From Ancylobacter defluvii (GTDB taxonomy: Bacteria; Pseudomonadota; Alphaproteobacteria; Rhizobiales; Xanthobacteraceae): a DNA stretch of 64,000 bases. Location: positions 208,721 through 272,720 of the forward strand of contig NZ_JAHBGD010000013.1 of assembly GCF_018390605.1 (NCBI RefSeq), written 5' to 3'. Positions 53,379 to 63,226 of the stretch are shown in pieces. The notes under the pieces were generated by a model. The model was not told the DNA's origin. It saw only the letters and a program-made list of their open reading frames with translations, and did not search any database. Made by a program: the position numbers and the translations under genes. The stretch's first letter is position 1; every line of letters begins with the position of its first letter.

Positions 53379-54007
53379 ATCGGGTGCTCGATGCCGTGCA
53401 GGCCGGGGCTGGAAGCGAACATCCAGCCGCCGAACAGCGGCTTGATCTCGCCGTCGAGCGCGATCTCCTGCACCTCGACGAAGCCGGTGGTGTTCTGCGT
53501 CTCGTTCTCCGGCCGTGTGTAGCAGGCGCGCGGGGTGATGCGCAGCGCGCCGAACTGCACCGTCTCGCCCACCGCGGCGTCGAAGGTGATGATGCGGCCG
53601 GTGATCTTGTCGAGACCGGAGAACACCGCCGTCTTGTTGGCGATCTTCTGCGCCGGCGGCTGCACCACCTCGATATCGCCCTGCGGGCCCACCGTGGCGC
53701 TGCCCGGCACTTCCGGCGGCGGCGCGGCGGGGGCACGCGGCTCCTCGGCGCGCGGTGCCTCGCCGCCGGTCGGCGGCTCCATGATCGAGGGCACGCCGGG
53801 ACCGCCCGGCAGCGGCGAATCGGGGTTCTCTACCGGCCCGCCGGTCGGCGGGGCGAGCGGTGCCGATTCGACCCCGCCCTGCCAGCCCTGCTGGGCGAGG
53901 GCCGGCACGCCCGACAGCAAGGCGAACGCGAGCGCGAAGGTCGGCGTGGTGGCAAGCGCGCGCCGAAGCCGGGAGCGTCGAAGCGCGGCGGTCGAAACCG
54001 AAGTCAT
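53309..54007 (-). CDS. DUF2155 domain periplasmic protein
   Basis: The 232-residue protein has a signal peptide ([24 protein letters not shown]), a Pro/Gly-rich low-complexity linker (residues about 40-110) and the DUF2155 domain ([55 protein letters not shown], then [28 protein letters not shown]). The family is almost confined to alphaproteobacteria, is found beside aat and NDUFA12 genes, and has no known function. It overlaps the aat gene tail to tail by 70 bp. Confidence 0.93.
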   Translation of the reverse strand: MTSVSTAALRRSRLRRALATTPTFALAFALLSGVPALAQQGWQGGVESAPLAPPTGGPVENPDSPLPGGPGVPSIMEPPTGGEAPRAEEPRAPAAPPPEVPGSATVGPQGDIEVVQPPAQKIANKTAVFSGLDKITGRIITFDAAVGETVQFGALRITPRACYTRPENETQNTTGFVEVQEIALDGEIKPLFGGWMFASSPGLHGIEHPIYDAWLIDCKQSAPVIASPGPQQ

Positions 54008-54140
54008 GATGCAGCCTCTATCGGCGCCGTCCGCAGCGCGGCCCGCCTGTCGGCAGATGGCGAGGCAATGCGGCGATGTAGGGGCGGCCGCGCGATACGG
54101 CGGCTCACAAACGCGCGCAGCGCCACCGCGCCGGCTTCGC

Positions 54141-54554
54141 TCACTCCGGGGTCCAGGCCCGGTAGTCGCCGGTCACCGCCGGGCGGTGGCCGAAGCCGAG
54201 CGTCGAGCCCGCCGGCCGATAGGCGTCGGCGGTGCCGGTCGGGTTGGCGCGGTGCGGCTTCTCCCACTCGTGCGCCTTGTAGCTTTCCTGGCTCGGCGGC
54301 ACGTCGGAGCGCTGGTGCATCCAGGCGTGCCAGCCGGGCGGAATCGCGGTCGCCTCGGCATAGCCGTTGAAGATCACCCAGCGACGCTCGAAGCCGAGGG
54401 CCGGGTCGATGGCACCACCCTTGGTACGATAATACTTGTTGCCGAACTGGTCCTCGCCGACGAACTCGCCGTACCGCCAGGTGTGGACGCGGGTCCCGAT
54501 GGTGTTGCCGTTCCACCAGGTGAAGAGTTCGGTGACGAAGGTCGAGAGATTCAC
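54141..54554 (-). CDS. NADH:ubiquinone oxidoreductase accessory subunit NDUFA12 (B17.2-like)
   Basis: The 137-residue protein is the bacterial counterpart of mitochondrial complex I subunit NDUFA12. It shows FTWWNGNTIGTRVHTWRYGEFVGEDQFGNKYYRTKG, RRWVIFNGYAEATAIPPGWHAWMHQRSDVPPS and a C-terminal ...GFGHRPAVTGDYRAWTPE. The start is a GTG at 54554 giving MNLSTFVTELFTW. Its position beside DUF2155 and aat is the conserved alphaproteobacterial layout, away from the nuo operon. Confidence 0.95.
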   Translation of the reverse strand: MNLSTFVTELFTWWNGNTIGTRVHTWRYGEFVGEDQFGNKYYRTKGGAIDPALGFERRWVIFNGYAEATAIPPGWHAWMHQRSDVPPSQESYKAHEWEKPHRANPTGTADAYRPAGSTLGFGHRPAVTGDYRAWTPE

Positions 54555-54655
54555 GGGCTGCGTCCCTGAAGGCCGAGAAGGGCCGAGAGCTGGATTGGCG
54601 GGAACATGCCACCCGCGCCGCCGCCTGTCCAGACAAGGAGCGGTGTAGCGTGGCG

Positions 54656-55852
54656 TCAGGCCGCTGTGCCGCGCGCTTCGGTGGCAAAATAACCGAGCGC
54701 GGCGAGCATGGCGACTACGCCCGCCGCCGACACCGCGTACCAGCCGCCGAGCACATAGAGCGGGCTGGCGATCGCCGAGCCCAGCGCCCCGCCGAGGAAG
54801 AACAGCGCGATATAGAGCGCGTTCAGCCGCGAGCGGATCGCCGGATCGAGCATGAACAGCGCCCGCTGGCCGAAGACCAGGTTGGCGGCGGCCGCGAGGT
54901 CGAGCACCACCGCGCCGATGACCAGCGCCGCCACCGAGCTGTACGCCACCCCGATGGCGGCGATGGCGAAGCCGATAGCGGCGCCGGCAAGCGCCAGCGC
55001 GGTGCCGAGCCGCGAATAGCCGCGATCGGCCAGCCGTCCCGCCAGCGAGGAGCCGAACACCCCGGCCGCGCCGGCGAGGGCGAACAGCGCGATGCCGCTC
55101 TGGTCGAAGCCGAAGGCCGGCCCGGCGAGTTCCAGCGGCACCGCGGTCCAGAACAGGATGAAGGCGCCGAACATCGGCATCTGGTAGGCGATGCGCCGGC
55201 GCAGCACCGGCTGGGTGCGCAGCAGCGTCGGGAACGAACCGAGCAGCGCCCACAGGCTGAGCCCGCCCTGCGGCCGGCGCGGCGGCAGCAGCAGGCGCAA
55301 TCCGGCCGCCAGCGCCAGCATCAGCACTGCCGAGGCAAGAAAGACCGCCCGCCAGCCGAACCAGTGGGCGATGAGGCTGGCGGCCGGCCGCGCCAGCATG
55401 ATGCCGGCCATCAGCCCGCTCACCACATTGCCGACCTTGCGCCCGCGCTCCTCCGGCCGTGCCAGATGCGAGGCGAACGGCACCGCCACCTGCGCCACCA
55501 CCGAGCCGAATCCGAAGATCACCGCCGCGCCGGCGAACACCAGCGGCGAATGCGCGCCGGCCGCGGCGATGAGCCCAGCGCAGGCGCAGAGCAGCACCAG
55601 GCCGAACAGCCGGCGATTCTCGATCGCGTCGCCCAGCGGCACCACCAGCAGCAGGCCGGCGATGTAGCCGATCTGGCCGAGGGTAACGACGAGGCTCGCC
55701 ACGCTTTCGTCGAGGCCGATATCGGCGCTGATCAGCGCGATCAGCGGCTGGGCATAATAGAGATTCGCGGCCCCGGCCCCCGCCGCGAGGGCGAGAAGAA
55801 AAAAGGTGAGGTCGCTGGCGGTCCCATGGGGCCGCTCATCCGCTCCGTTCAT
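54656..55852 (-). CDS. Major facilitator superfamily transporter
   Basis: The 398-residue protein has about 12 hydrophobic segments and an MFS motif A-like GDAIENRRLFG after the second helix. SLAGRLADRGYSRLG forms the second-half motif. The N-terminal block NLYYAQPLIALISADIGLDESVASLVVTLGQIGYIAGLL is typical of the drug/sugar exporter-like MFS subgroup. Likely a proton-driven exporter; substrate unknown. It ends 101 bp before the start of the NDUFA12 gene, on the same strand. Confidence 0.92.
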   Translation of the reverse strand: MNGADERPHGTASDLTFFLLALAAGAGAANLYYAQPLIALISADIGLDESVASLVVTLGQIGYIAGLLLVVPLGDAIENRRLFGLVLLCACAGLIAAAGAHSPLVFAGAAVIFGFGSVVAQVAVPFASHLARPEERGRKVGNVVSGLMAGIMLARPAASLIAHWFGWRAVFLASAVLMLALAAGLRLLLPPRRPQGGLSLWALLGSFPTLLRTQPVLRRRIAYQMPMFGAFILFWTAVPLELAGPAFGFDQSGIALFALAGAAGVFGSSLAGRLADRGYSRLGTALALAGAAIGFAIAAIGVAYSSVAALVIGAVVLDLAAAANLVFGQRALFMLDPAIRSRLNALYIALFFLGGALGSAIASPLYVLGGWYAVSAAGVVAMLAALGYFATEARGTAA

Positions 55853-56442
55853 CGGCGCTCTCCGGTAGGAGGGCCGTTCTGCGGCGCCGGAGCCTGTCTG
55901 TCCACCGGCGCAAATGCAGGGCGGGCATGCGCTGGCTCGCGGCGAGGCACATGCGGGGCCTACGCACGCCTGTCATGAGCACGCATTAAAATATGGCCTG
56001 GGAGACTGTCCCCACTTTTCTCGTAGTTCCGGCCGCCTCGCATTTGTGCGGCCCGCCGGCTGGACTCGGATCACGAATCCGCGCTCGATAAGGGCTCGGG
56101 GTGGAATGTGAAGCCCCCCGCCCCTATCTACGAGATGTAGAGGTTCTGTTTACCGACCCCCTATATCTTGACCTCACACGCCGATTCATTCAGGTTGATT
56201 TCACTCTCGGCGGTTTGGCGTTCGTGTCGGTCCGGTAGTGACTTCAGCCCAGTCATCGCGTTTTTCCGGCGGCAACGCCGGAGCGTTTTTGCGTGCGGGT
56301 TCAGCAAAGAAATGGAAACGGCAGGCGCCTCGGGCGGTTGTTTCCAGACGAGACAGGGGTGGCTTGGACGGAGAGCCAAGCCTTATCGAACAAGGCGCGC
56401 CACGACAGGGCCGCGCCTCGGAGCGAGTTGGGGACGAAGATC
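55853..56442 (+). promoter_or_regulatory. nrdJ upstream region: long structured leader, possible NrdR site
   Basis: No gene is credible in these 590 bp. TCTAC-GAGAT-GTAGA (56127-56141) is a perfect inverted repeat. CCCCTATATCTTGA (56158-56171) resembles half of an NrdR box. TCCGGCG-GCAA-CGCCGGA (56265-56282) is a stable tetraloop hairpin followed by GCGTTTTTG, which looks like an attenuator. GGCTTGG-N8-CCAAGCC (56361-56382) forms another hairpin. I find no B12-box or other cobalamin-riboswitch core. The structures are seen; their use in regulation is inference. Confidence 0.45.
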
Positions 56443-59400
56443 ATGCGCATCGAGCGCCGCTATACCAAGGCCGGCCGGTCACCCTATGCGGACATCGGGT
56501 TCCGCACCGCGACGAGCGAAATCCGCAATCCGGATGGCTCCATCGTCTTCCGCCTGGAAGGGATCGAGGTGCCCGAGCACTTCTCCCAGGTAGCAAGCGA
56601 CATCCTTGCGCAGAAATATTTCCGCAAGGCGGGCGTGCCTGCCCGGCTGAAGCGCGTCGAGGAGGAGACCGTTCCCTCCTTCCTGTGGCGCGGCGCGGCC
56701 GACGACAAGGCGCTCGCCGCCCTGCCCGAGAAGGAACGCGTCATCGGCGAGACCGATGCCCGGCAGGTCTTCGACCGCCTGGCCGGCACCTGGACCTATT
56801 GGGGCTGGAAGGGCGGCTACTTCGATTCGGAGGAGGACGCGCAGGCCTTCTTCGACGAGCACCGCTACATGCTCGCCATGCAGATGGCGGCGCCGAACTC
56901 GCCGCAATGGTTCAACACCGGCCTGCACTGGGCCTATGGTATCGACGGCCCCGGCCAGGGCCACTTCTATGTCGACTACGTCACCGGCAAGCTGACCCGC
57001 TCGAAGTCCTCCTACGAGCATCCCCAGCCGCATGCCTGCTTCATCCAGTCGGTGGGCGACGACCTCGTGAACGAGGGCGGCATCATGGACCTGTGGGTGC
57101 GTGAGGCTCGCCTGTTCAAATATGGCTCCGGCACCGGCTCCAATTTCTCGGCGCTGCGCGGCGAGGGCGAGAAGCTCTCCGGCGGCGGCCGTTCCTCCGG
57201 CCTGATGAGCTTCCTCAAGATCGGCGACCGCGCCGCCGGCGCCATCAAGTCGGGCGGCACCACCCGCCGCGCCGCCAAGATGGTGGTAGTCGACGCCGAC
57301 CATCCCGATATCGAGACCTATATCGACTGGAAGGTGAAGGAAGAGCAGAAGGTCGCCGCCCTCGTCGCCGGCTCCAAGCTCGTCGCCAGGCACATGAAGG
57401 CCGTCATGAAGGCCTGCGTGAACTGCGAAGGCGACGGCGCCGACTGCTACGACCCGGAGAAGAACACCGCCCTGAAGCGCGAGATCCGTGCCGCCAAGAA
57501 GGCGCAGGTGCCGGAGAACTACATCCGCCGTGTCATCCAGTTCGCCCAGCAGGGCTATAAGGACATCGATTTCCCGGTCTACGACACCGATTGGGATTCC
57601 GAGGCCTATCTCACCGTCGCCGGGCAGAATTCCAACAATTCGGTCCGCGTCGACGACGCCTTCCTCAACGCGGTCGGCGCCGATGCCGATTGGAACCTGG
57701 TCGGCCGCACCACCGGCAAGATCACCAAGACGCTGAAGGCCCGCGAGTTGTGGGAGAAGATCGGCCACGCCGCCTGGGCCTGCGCCGATCCCGGCATCCA
57801 GTTCCACACCACCATCAATGACTGGCACACCAGCCCGGCCGGCGGCCCGATCCGTGCGTCGAACCCGTGCTCGGAATACATGTTCCTCGACGACACGGCC
57901 TGCAACCTCGCCTCGCTGAACCTGCTGCAGTTCCGCAACGCCGACGGCACCTTCAATGTCGAGAGCTACGAGCATGCCTGCCGCCTGTGGACGGTGGTGC
58001 TGGAAATCTCGATCCTGATGGCACAGTTCCCCTCGAAGGAGATCGCCAAGCTTTCCTTCGAGTACCGTACGCTCGGCCTCGGCTACGCCAATATCGGCGG
58101 CCTCTTGATGACCTCCGGCATCCCCTATGATTCGGCGGAAGGCCGCGCCTATGGCGGCGCCCTCACCGCGATCATGACCGGCGTGTCCTACGCCACCTCG
58201 GCCGAGATGGCGAAGGAGCTCGGGCCGTTCCCGAACTACGCGCCCAATGCCGAGAACATGCTGCGCGTCATCCGCAACCATCGCCGCGCCGCCTATGGCG
58301 AGGCTGGCGGCTATGAGGCGCTCGCCACCAGCCCGGTGCCGCTCGACCACGCCTCCTGCCCCGAGCCCATCCTGATCGAACGCGCCAAGGCGACCTGGGA
58401 CCAGGCGCTGGCGCTCGGCGTCGAGCATGGCTACCGCAACGCCCAGACCACGCTGCTGGCGCCCACCGGCACCATCGGCCTCGTCATGGATTGCGACACC
58501 ACCGGCATCGAGCCCGATTTCGCGCTGGTGAAGTTCAAGAAGCTGGCCGGCGGCGGCTACTTCAAGATCATCAACCGCGCGGTGCCGGAAGCGCTGCGCA
58601 CGCTCGGCTATTCCGAGAGCCAGATCGCCGAGATCGAGGCCTATGCGGTCGGCCATGGCTCGATCACCCAGGCCCCGGCGATCAACCATGGTTCGCTGCG
58701 CGCCAAGGGCTTCGACGACGCCATGCTGTCGAAGATCGACGGCAGCGTGAAGGCCGCCTTCGACATCAAGTTCGTGTTCAACCGCTGGACGCTCGGCGAC
58801 GACACGCTGGCCAAGCTCGGCGTCCCCGCCGACAAGCTGGCCGATCCGGCCTTCGACCTCTTGTCCTTCCTCGGCTTCTCGAAGAAGGACGTCGAGAACG
58901 CCAACATCCATGTCTGCGGCGCCATGACGCTGGAAGGCGCGCCCTTCCTCAAGGTCGAGCACTACCCGGTGTTCGACTGCGCCAATCCCTGCGGGCGCAT
59001 CGGCAAGCGCTTCCTCTCGGTGGAGAGCCACATCCGCATGATGGCGGCGGCGCAGCCCTTCCTGTCGGGCGCCATCTCCAAGACCATCAACATGCCGAAC
59101 GAGGCCACCGTCGAGGACTGCAAGGAGGCCTACCTGCTCTCCTGGCGCCTCGCCTTGAAGGCCAACGCGCTCTATCGCGACGGCTCCAAGCTCTCCCAGC
59201 CGCTGAACTCGCAGCTCGTCGCCGATGAGGACGACGAGGAGGACGCGGTCGAGGCGCTGCTGGAGAAGCCCGCCGCCGCCCGCACGACGCAGATCGTCGA
59301 GAAGGTGGTGGAGAAGATCGTCGAGCGCATCGTCGCGGTGCATGACCGCGAGAAGATGCCGGACCGCCGCAAGGGCTACACCCAGAAGGCAGTGGTCGGC

Positions 59401-60177
59401 GGCCACAAGGTTTATCTGCGCACCGGCGAATATGATGACGGCCGCCTCGGCGAGATCTTCATCGACATGCACAAGGAAGGCGCGGCTTTGCGCTCCTTCA
59501 TCAACAATTTCGCCATCTCGGTGTCGCTGGGCCTGCAATACGGCGTGCCGCTGGAGGAATATGTCGACGCCTTCACCTTCACCCGCTTCGAGCCCGCCGG
59601 CCCGGTGCAGGGCAACGACACGATCAAATATGCGACGTCGATCCTCGACTACATCTTCCGCGAGCTCGCCGTCTCCTATCTCGGCCGCAACGATCTCGGC
59701 CATGTCGATCTGAGCGAGTCGAATTTCGACGCGCTCGGCAAGGGCGTGGACGAGGGCAAGGCCGCCCCGGCGGCGACCCCGGCCTCGCGCATGGTCTCCA
59801 AGGGCCTGACGCGCGGCCGTTCGGTCGGGCTGATGGTGGTGCCCTCCTCGGCGGTGGGCAGCGAGACCCGCTCCGCCGGCGGCGTGCAGGGCGCGGCGGT
59901 GAACGTCACCACCCTGCGCGGCGGCCTGACCCAGGGCGCCACGGCGCTGAAGCCGGAGCTGGAGGACGAGGCGGAAGCGGCGGGTGAGACCGACGCGCTG
60001 CCGTGGTCGGCGCCGGCGGCAAGCGCCGCCCAGCCGTCGAAGGCCGAGGCCCGCGCCATCGCCCGCGCCAAGGGCTATGAAGGCGAGTCCTGCCCCGAGT
60101 GCCAGAACTTCACCATGGTGCGCAACGGCACCTGCCTGAAGTGCGAGACCTGCGGTAGCACGACGGGGTGCTCGTGA
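56443..60177 (+). CDS. nrdJ: Vitamin B12-dependent (class II) ribonucleotide reductase
   Basis: The 1244-residue enzyme reduces ribonucleotides using adenosylcobalamin, with no need for oxygen. Early blocks are [16 protein letters not shown] and [13 protein letters not shown]. The radical site is Asn474, Cys476 and Glu478 in [47 protein letters not shown] follows. The C-terminal part holds a TSCPD-like domain ([29 protein letters not shown]) and a Zn-ribbon ([15 protein letters not shown]). The long alphaproteobacterial form of about 1200-1250 aa is matched. A strong terminator follows. Confidence 0.97.
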   Translation: MRIERRYTKAGRSPYADIGFRTATSEIRNPDGSIVFRLEGIEVPEHFSQVASDILAQKYFRKAGVPARLKRVEEETVPSFLWRGAADDKALAALPEKERVIGETDARQVFDRLAGTWTYWGWKGGYFDSEEDAQAFFDEHRYMLAMQMAAPNSPQWFNTGLHWAYGIDGPGQGHFYVDYVTGKLTRSKSSYEHPQPHACFIQSVGDDLVNEGGIMDLWVREARLFKYGSGTGSNFSALRGEGEKLSGGGRSSGLMSFLKIGDRAAGAIKSGGTTRRAAKMVVVDADHPDIETYIDWKVKEEQKVAALVAGSKLVARHMKAVMKACVNCEGDGADCYDPEKNTALKREIRAAKKAQVPENYIRRVIQFAQQGYKDIDFPVYDTDWDSEAYLTVAGQNSNNSVRVDDAFLNAVGADADWNLVGRTTGKITKTLKARELWEKIGHAAWACADPGIQFHTTINDWHTSPAGGPIRASNPCSEYMFLDDTACNLASLNLLQFRNADGTFNVESYEHACRLWTVVLEISILMAQFPSKEIAKLSFEYRTLGLGYANIGGLLMTSGIPYDSAEGRAYGGALTAIMTGVSYATSAEMAKELGPFPNYAPNAENMLRVIRNHRRAAYGEAGGYEALATSPVPLDHASCPEPILIERAKATWDQALALGVEHGYRNAQTTLLAPTGTIGLVMDCDTTGIEPDFALVKFKKLAGGGYFKIINRAVPEALRTLGYSESQIAEIEAYAVGHGSITQAPAINHGSLRAKGFDDAMLSKIDGSVKAAFDIKFVFNRWTLGDDTLAKLGVPADKLADPAFDLLSFLGFSKKDVENANIHVCGAMTLEGAPFLKVEHYPVFDCANPCGRIGKRFLSVESHIRMMAAAQPFLSGAISKTINMPNEATVEDCKEAYLLSWRLALKANALYRDGSKLSQPLNSQLVADEDDEEDAVEALLEKPAAARTTQIVEKVVEKIVERIVAVHDREKMPDRRKGYTQKAVVGGHKVYLRTGEYDDGRLGEIFIDMHKEGAALRSFINNFAISVSLGLQYGVPLEEYVDAFTFTRFEPAGPVQGNDTIKYATSILDYIFRELAVSYLGRNDLGHVDLSESNFDALGKGVDEGKAAPAATPASRMVSKGLTRGRSVGLMVVPSSAVGSETRSAGGVQGAAVNVTTLRGGLTQGATALKPELEDEAEAAGETDALPWSAPAASAAQPSKAEARAIARAKGYEGESCPECQNFTMVRNGTCLKCETCGSTTGCS

Positions 60178-60234
60178 CCCTTTCTCCTCGGCGGCGCAAC
60201 TGAACCCATCGCCGCCGGCATCGATACAATGCGG

Positions 60235-60259
60235 AAAGGCCGGATCTACCGGCCTTTTT
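60235..60259 (+). terminator. Rho-independent terminator after nrdJ
   Basis: AAAGGCCGG and CCGGCCTTT pair across ATCTA and end in TTTTT, 58 bp past the stop. Confidence 0.88.
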
Positions 60260-60306
60260 CATTGACCGGCTTCATCGGCCTGCGCCGGGGGCATCGCCTC
60301 ATTTCC

Positions 60307-61083
60307 TTAGCCGGCTTTCCACCAACCGACCGACTTGATCAGTGTACCCGCCTCCCGTTGCCCGAGATCGGGATACCAGGCGATCCGCCCGGAGCCGTGC
60401 GCGGCGAGCGAGTGGGCCGCCGCACGCATCGCTTCGGACGCTTCCAGCAGGAAGAAGAAGCGCGCGGAGAATGCCGAGCTTCGCAGCGCATCCACCCGCT
60501 CGAAGCCGGCCTCGCGCAGCCGCTGCCCCCAATGTTCGAGCTCGGCCGCCCGGCCGCCGCTCATGCGGGTCTGGTGGTGATAGACGACGAGGAACCGCCC
60601 CGGCGCCTTGAGGCTGACGATCTCCGCTAGGGCGACGCTCTTGCCCGCCTTGGCGGCGCCCGGATCGAAGCCCTTGGTCTCGAAACCATTGTCGGGATCG
60701 AGGAAGACCAGATCGGCCGGCTCCAGCTTTGCGCGTAGCCGGTCCAGCCAATCGGTCCGCGCCAGCCGGCGCTCCGTAGGCGTGCCGACGGTAGGGATGA
60801 TCTCGTCGAAATAGAGCGCGCCGGGCAGCAGCCCCTCATGCTGCAGCCCGGACACATGGCGCTGCCCGCCCTCGACCAGGGCACCCAGATGGTCGAACAG
60901 CACCGGATCCAGCGTGCGCCAGCGGTCGGGACGTTGTAGATAAGCGATGTGCCGCCCGGCGCCGTCGTGGCTCTCGTCGGGATAGAGCCACCAGCCGATA
61001 CCCAGCCGGCGGCCTGGGGCCAGTGCCCGCAGGATGGCGAGCTTCATATAGTCGCCGATGTCTCCCGCATAACGATGCTGCAT
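60307..61083 (-). CDS. Conserved hypothetical protein with methyltransferase-like DPDNG motif
   Basis: I know this type of protein from many genomes but not its function. The 258-residue protein starts MQHRYAGDIGDYMKLAILRALAPGRRLGIGWWLYPDESHDGAGRHIAYL. It has LVFLDPDNGFETKG near the middle and FLVVYHHQTRMSGG later. FLDPDNG resembles the motif IV region of class I methyltransferases, but no clear SAM-binding GxGxG is seen. GGAG stands nine bases before the ATG at 61083. It is transcribed towards nrdJ, whose terminator separates them. Confidence 0.82.
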   Translation of the reverse strand: MQHRYAGDIGDYMKLAILRALAPGRRLGIGWWLYPDESHDGAGRHIAYLQRPDRWRTLDPVLFDHLGALVEGGQRHVSGLQHEGLLPGALYFDEIIPTVGTPTERRLARTDWLDRLRAKLEPADLVFLDPDNGFETKGFDPGAAKAGKSVALAEIVSLKAPGRFLVVYHHQTRMSGGRAAELEHWGQRLREAGFERVDALRSSAFSARFFFLLEASEAMRAAAHSLAAHGSGRIAWYPDLGQREAGTLIKSVGWWKAG

Positions 61084-61294
61084 TCCCCCCTGCTCCAGCG
61101 CGCCCATCAGCATGACCGGCGCGCCGCGCGAGCACCAGCGGCAAGCAGCGAGCCGAACCGACCGGGTTCGCCGGCCAAGCCCAAGGAGCCACCCGCGAGC
61201 CCCTCCAAAGGGCCGGACGCGCGCCCTCATCTCGACATCCCCCTCCCCCTCGTCCACCCTTCCGGTCTCACGACTCGATCCGACAGGAGGCCCG

Positions 61295-61669
61295 ATGTCC
61301 GATGCTCCCGCCGCCGCCGCGAAGCTCCATACCGGCGCCTGCCATTGCGGTGCGGTGCAGTTCGAGGTGAGCCTCGACCTCGCCGGCGCCATCGCCTGCA
61401 ATTGCTCGATCTGCTCGGCCAAGGGGCTGATCCTCGCCTTCGCTCCCGCCGACGCCTTCCGCATCACCGCCGGCGAGGACCGGCTGAACGAATACCGCTT
61501 CAACCGTCACGTCATCGGCCACATGTTCTGCGACACCTGCGGCGTCGAGCCGTTCGCGAGAGGCCAGTTGCCGGACGGTACGCCGATGGCGGCGGTGAAT
61601 GTCCGGGCGCTGAAAGAGATCGACCTCGCCGCCCTCACCCCGGCGCCCTATGATGGGCGTGCGGCCTGA
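61295..61669 (+). CDS. GFA-family (DUF636) zinc-binding protein
   Basis: The 124-residue protein has the GFA cysteines: GACHCGAVQFEV, IACNCSICSAKGL and MFCDTCGVEPF bind zinc. The family includes glutathione-dependent formaldehyde-activating enzyme (Gfa) of Paracoccus, but most members have other or unknown roles. A very strong ribosome-binding site (AGGAGG) precedes the ATG at 61295. Four short direct repeats follow or overlap its stop codon, and a GNAT gene comes next on the same strand. Confidence 0.9.
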   Translation: MSDAPAAAAKLHTGACHCGAVQFEVSLDLAGAIACNCSICSAKGLILAFAPADAFRITAGEDRLNEYRFNRHVIGHMFCDTCGVEPFARGQLPDGTPMAAVNVRALKEIDLAALTPAPYDGRAA

Positions 61670-61721
61670 CGCGCAAAGCCTGACGCGCAAGGCTTGACGT
61701 GCAAGGACTGACGCGCGCAAG
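61664..61721. repeat. Four tandem 14-16-bp repeats after the GFA gene
   Basis: Units GCCTGACGCGCAAA, GCCTGACGCGCAAG, GCTTGACGTGCAAG and GACTGACGCGCGCAAG follow one another directly. The first contains the TGA stop of the GFA gene. The last has a 2-nt insertion. This looks like a slippage-born tandem array. Confidence 0.8.
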
Positions 61722-61808
61722 ACCGAGCCCCGCCCATCCCGGGCCGGAACCGCCGCCGCAGACGCCAGAGTGGGCCGGCGGCGGCACCGGCCGATATCCG
61801 AGAGCACC

Positions 61809-62351
61809 ATGGTCGAGATCCCGCCCCTCCTCACCCCGCGGCTCCGGCTGCGCGGCTATCGCAGCGACGAATTCGACGCCTATGCGGCGATGTGGAGCGA
61901 AGCCGCCGTCATCCGCTTCATCGGCGGCACCCCGCTGCCGCGCGAGGCGGCCTGGAGCCGGTTCCTGCGCCAGATCGGGCTCTGGCACCATCTCGGCTTC
62001 GGCTTCTTCGCCGTTGAGGACCGCGAAACCGGCGCCTTCATCGGCGAGGCCGGCTTCCACGATCTCAAGCGGGCGATCAGCCCGTCGATCGAGGGCACCA
62101 TGGAGGCCGGCTGGGCGCTGGTCGGCGCGGCGCAAGGCCGGGGGCTGGCGGAAGAGGCGATGCGCGCCGCGCTCGACTGGGCGGCACGGCACGGCACCGG
62201 CGAGCGCGTCACCTGCATCATCCATCCCGAGCACACCGCCTCGCTGCATGTCGCCGGCAAGCTCGGCTTCGTCGCCTTTGGCGACGGCACCTATCAGGGC
62301 CACCCGATGACGCTGCTGGAGCGCCCGCGCGTCCCCGTCACCCGCAGCTAG
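61809..62351 (+). CDS. GNAT-family N-acetyltransferase (RimJ/RimL-like)
   Basis: The 180-residue protein has the GNAT fold. LLTPRLRLRGYRSDEFDAYAAMW is the usual RimJ-like start, FGFFAVEDRETGAFIGEAGFHDL forms strands 2-4, and the acetyl-CoA loop is VGAAQGRGLAEEAMRAALDWA (Q/R-x-x-G-x-G/A). HTASLHVAGKLGFVAFGD is the C-terminal helix. It would acetylate an amino group on a protein or small molecule; the acceptor is unknown. It lies between the GFA gene and a bidirectional terminator. Confidence 0.92.
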   Translation: MVEIPPLLTPRLRLRGYRSDEFDAYAAMWSEAAVIRFIGGTPLPREAAWSRFLRQIGLWHHLGFGFFAVEDRETGAFIGEAGFHDLKRAISPSIEGTMEAGWALVGAAQGRGLAEEAMRAALDWAARHGTGERVTCIIHPEHTASLHVAGKLGFVAFGDGTYQGHPMTLLERPRVPVTRS

Positions 62352-62445
62352 AGTGCACGGGCGCTGCGCAGCCCGCCACGGCCGGTACGCCCCGCCGCGC
62401 TCCTTGCCGTCGGCGACACCTCTCGGCCCGATTGCCGGCGCAAAG

Positions 62446-62482
62446 AAAAAGCCGCCTTTGCCGGTTGGGCAAGGCGGCTTTT
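62446..62482. terminator. Bidirectional terminator between the GNAT and csp genes
   Basis: AAAAGCCGCCTT and AAGGCGGCTTTT pair around a GCC/GGC-closed loop. A-run and U-run on both sides let it work for the plus-strand GNAT gene and the minus-strand cold-shock gene. Confidence 0.85.
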
Positions 62483-62519
62483 CCGTGTCGATCGGGCGAC
62501 GGTGGCCGCCCGCGCGAGA

Positions 62520-62735
62520 TCAGCTCACATGGAGATTGACGGCCGAGGTCTTGCCCGAGCGCTGATCGGTCTGCAGCTCGAAGGAGAGCTTCTCGCCATC
62601 GCGCAGGCCCTGAAGGCCCGAGCGCTGCACGGCGCTGATGTGGACGAACACATCCTTGCCGCCGTTGTCGGGCTGGATGAATCCATAGCCCTTCTGATCA
62701 TTGAACCACTTAACGGTGCCGGTCTGGGTCGACAT
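62520..62735 (-). CDS. Cold-shock protein, CspA family (copy 1)
   Basis: The 71-residue OB-fold protein has RNP1 KGYGFIQPD and RNP2 VFVHISAV, which bind single-stranded RNA and DNA. It differs from the neighbour at 63014-63226 mainly at the ends and at a few internal positions (NDQ/NEQ, DNGG/DSGG). It acts as an RNA chaperone. The start MSTQTGTVKWF at 62735 has a usual ribosome-binding region. The 278-bp gap to copy 2 includes a terminator and leaves room for a long leader, as usual for cold-shock genes. Confidence 0.95.
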   Translation of the reverse strand: MSTQTGTVKWFNDQKGYGFIQPDNGGKDVFVHISAVQRSGLQGLRDGEKLSFELQTDQRSGKTSAVNLHVS

Positions 62736-62920
62736 AGAGGGTAGTCTCTCGCCTAAGGTTACAGTGTGCGGCCGCAGCCACTTTTCGAATTTGGAAGAAA
62801 TTCTGAACGTGCACCGGCAACTGCAGGTGAAACGACCCAGTAATTCGTCCAAAGTCGCAGGAGAGACTAGACGGAATGACCGGCAATGCAAGCGTCTCCG
62901 CCGCCAACCGAGCGCTCCAT

Positions 62921-62954
62921 GAAAGAAAACCGCCGCTCCGTAAGGAACGGCGGT
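62921..62954 (-). terminator. Rho-independent terminator after csp copy 2
   Basis: On the minus strand ACCGCCGTTCC and GGAGCGGCGGT pair with one G-U and a short loop, then TTTTCTTTC follows. It separates the two cold-shock genes. Confidence 0.82.
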
Positions 62955-63013
62955 AATCTATCGCGGATTAAGCGTTCCGGCCCCAGACGTAGAGAGACCG
63001 GAAACGACTACAG

Positions 63014-63226
63014 TCAGAGCGGGCGCAGATTGACCGCGGAGGTCTTGCCCGAGCGCTGGTCGGTCTGCAGCTCGAAGGAGAGCTTCTCGCCGTCGCGCAG
63101 GCCCTGCAGGCCGGAGCGCTGAACCGCGCTGATGTGGACGAACACGTCCTTGCCGCCGCTGTCGGGCTGGATAAAGCCGTAGCCCTTCTGCTCGTTGAAC
63201 CACTTCACGGTGCCGGTATCAGCCAT
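63014..63226 (-). CDS. Cold-shock protein, CspA family (copy 2)
   Basis: The 70-residue protein has the same OB-fold motifs as copy 1 and is identical to it over most of its length (QRSGLQGLRDGEKLSFELQT and around). It begins MADTGTVKWFNEQKGYGF and ends NLRPL. The two are a recent-looking tandem duplication, each with its own terminator. They would be nucleic-acid chaperones with possibly different regulation. DNA identity in the coding region is high also at silent sites. Confidence 0.95.
   Translation of the reverse strand: MADTGTVKWFNEQKGYGFIQPDSGGKDVFVHISAVQRSGLQGLRDGEKLSFELQTDQRSGKTSAVNLRPL

Noticed and set aside
56100..56442. Cobalamin riboswitch before the B12-dependent reductase
   Set aside because: Neither the B12-box GCCACTG nor the conserved core could be found by eye; only simple hairpins are present.
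60311..61503. N-terminal extension of the unknown protein at 60307 up to 61503
   Set aside because: The extra sequence overlaps the GFA gene on the other strand and has no family-like features; ATG 61083 has a good ribosome-binding site.
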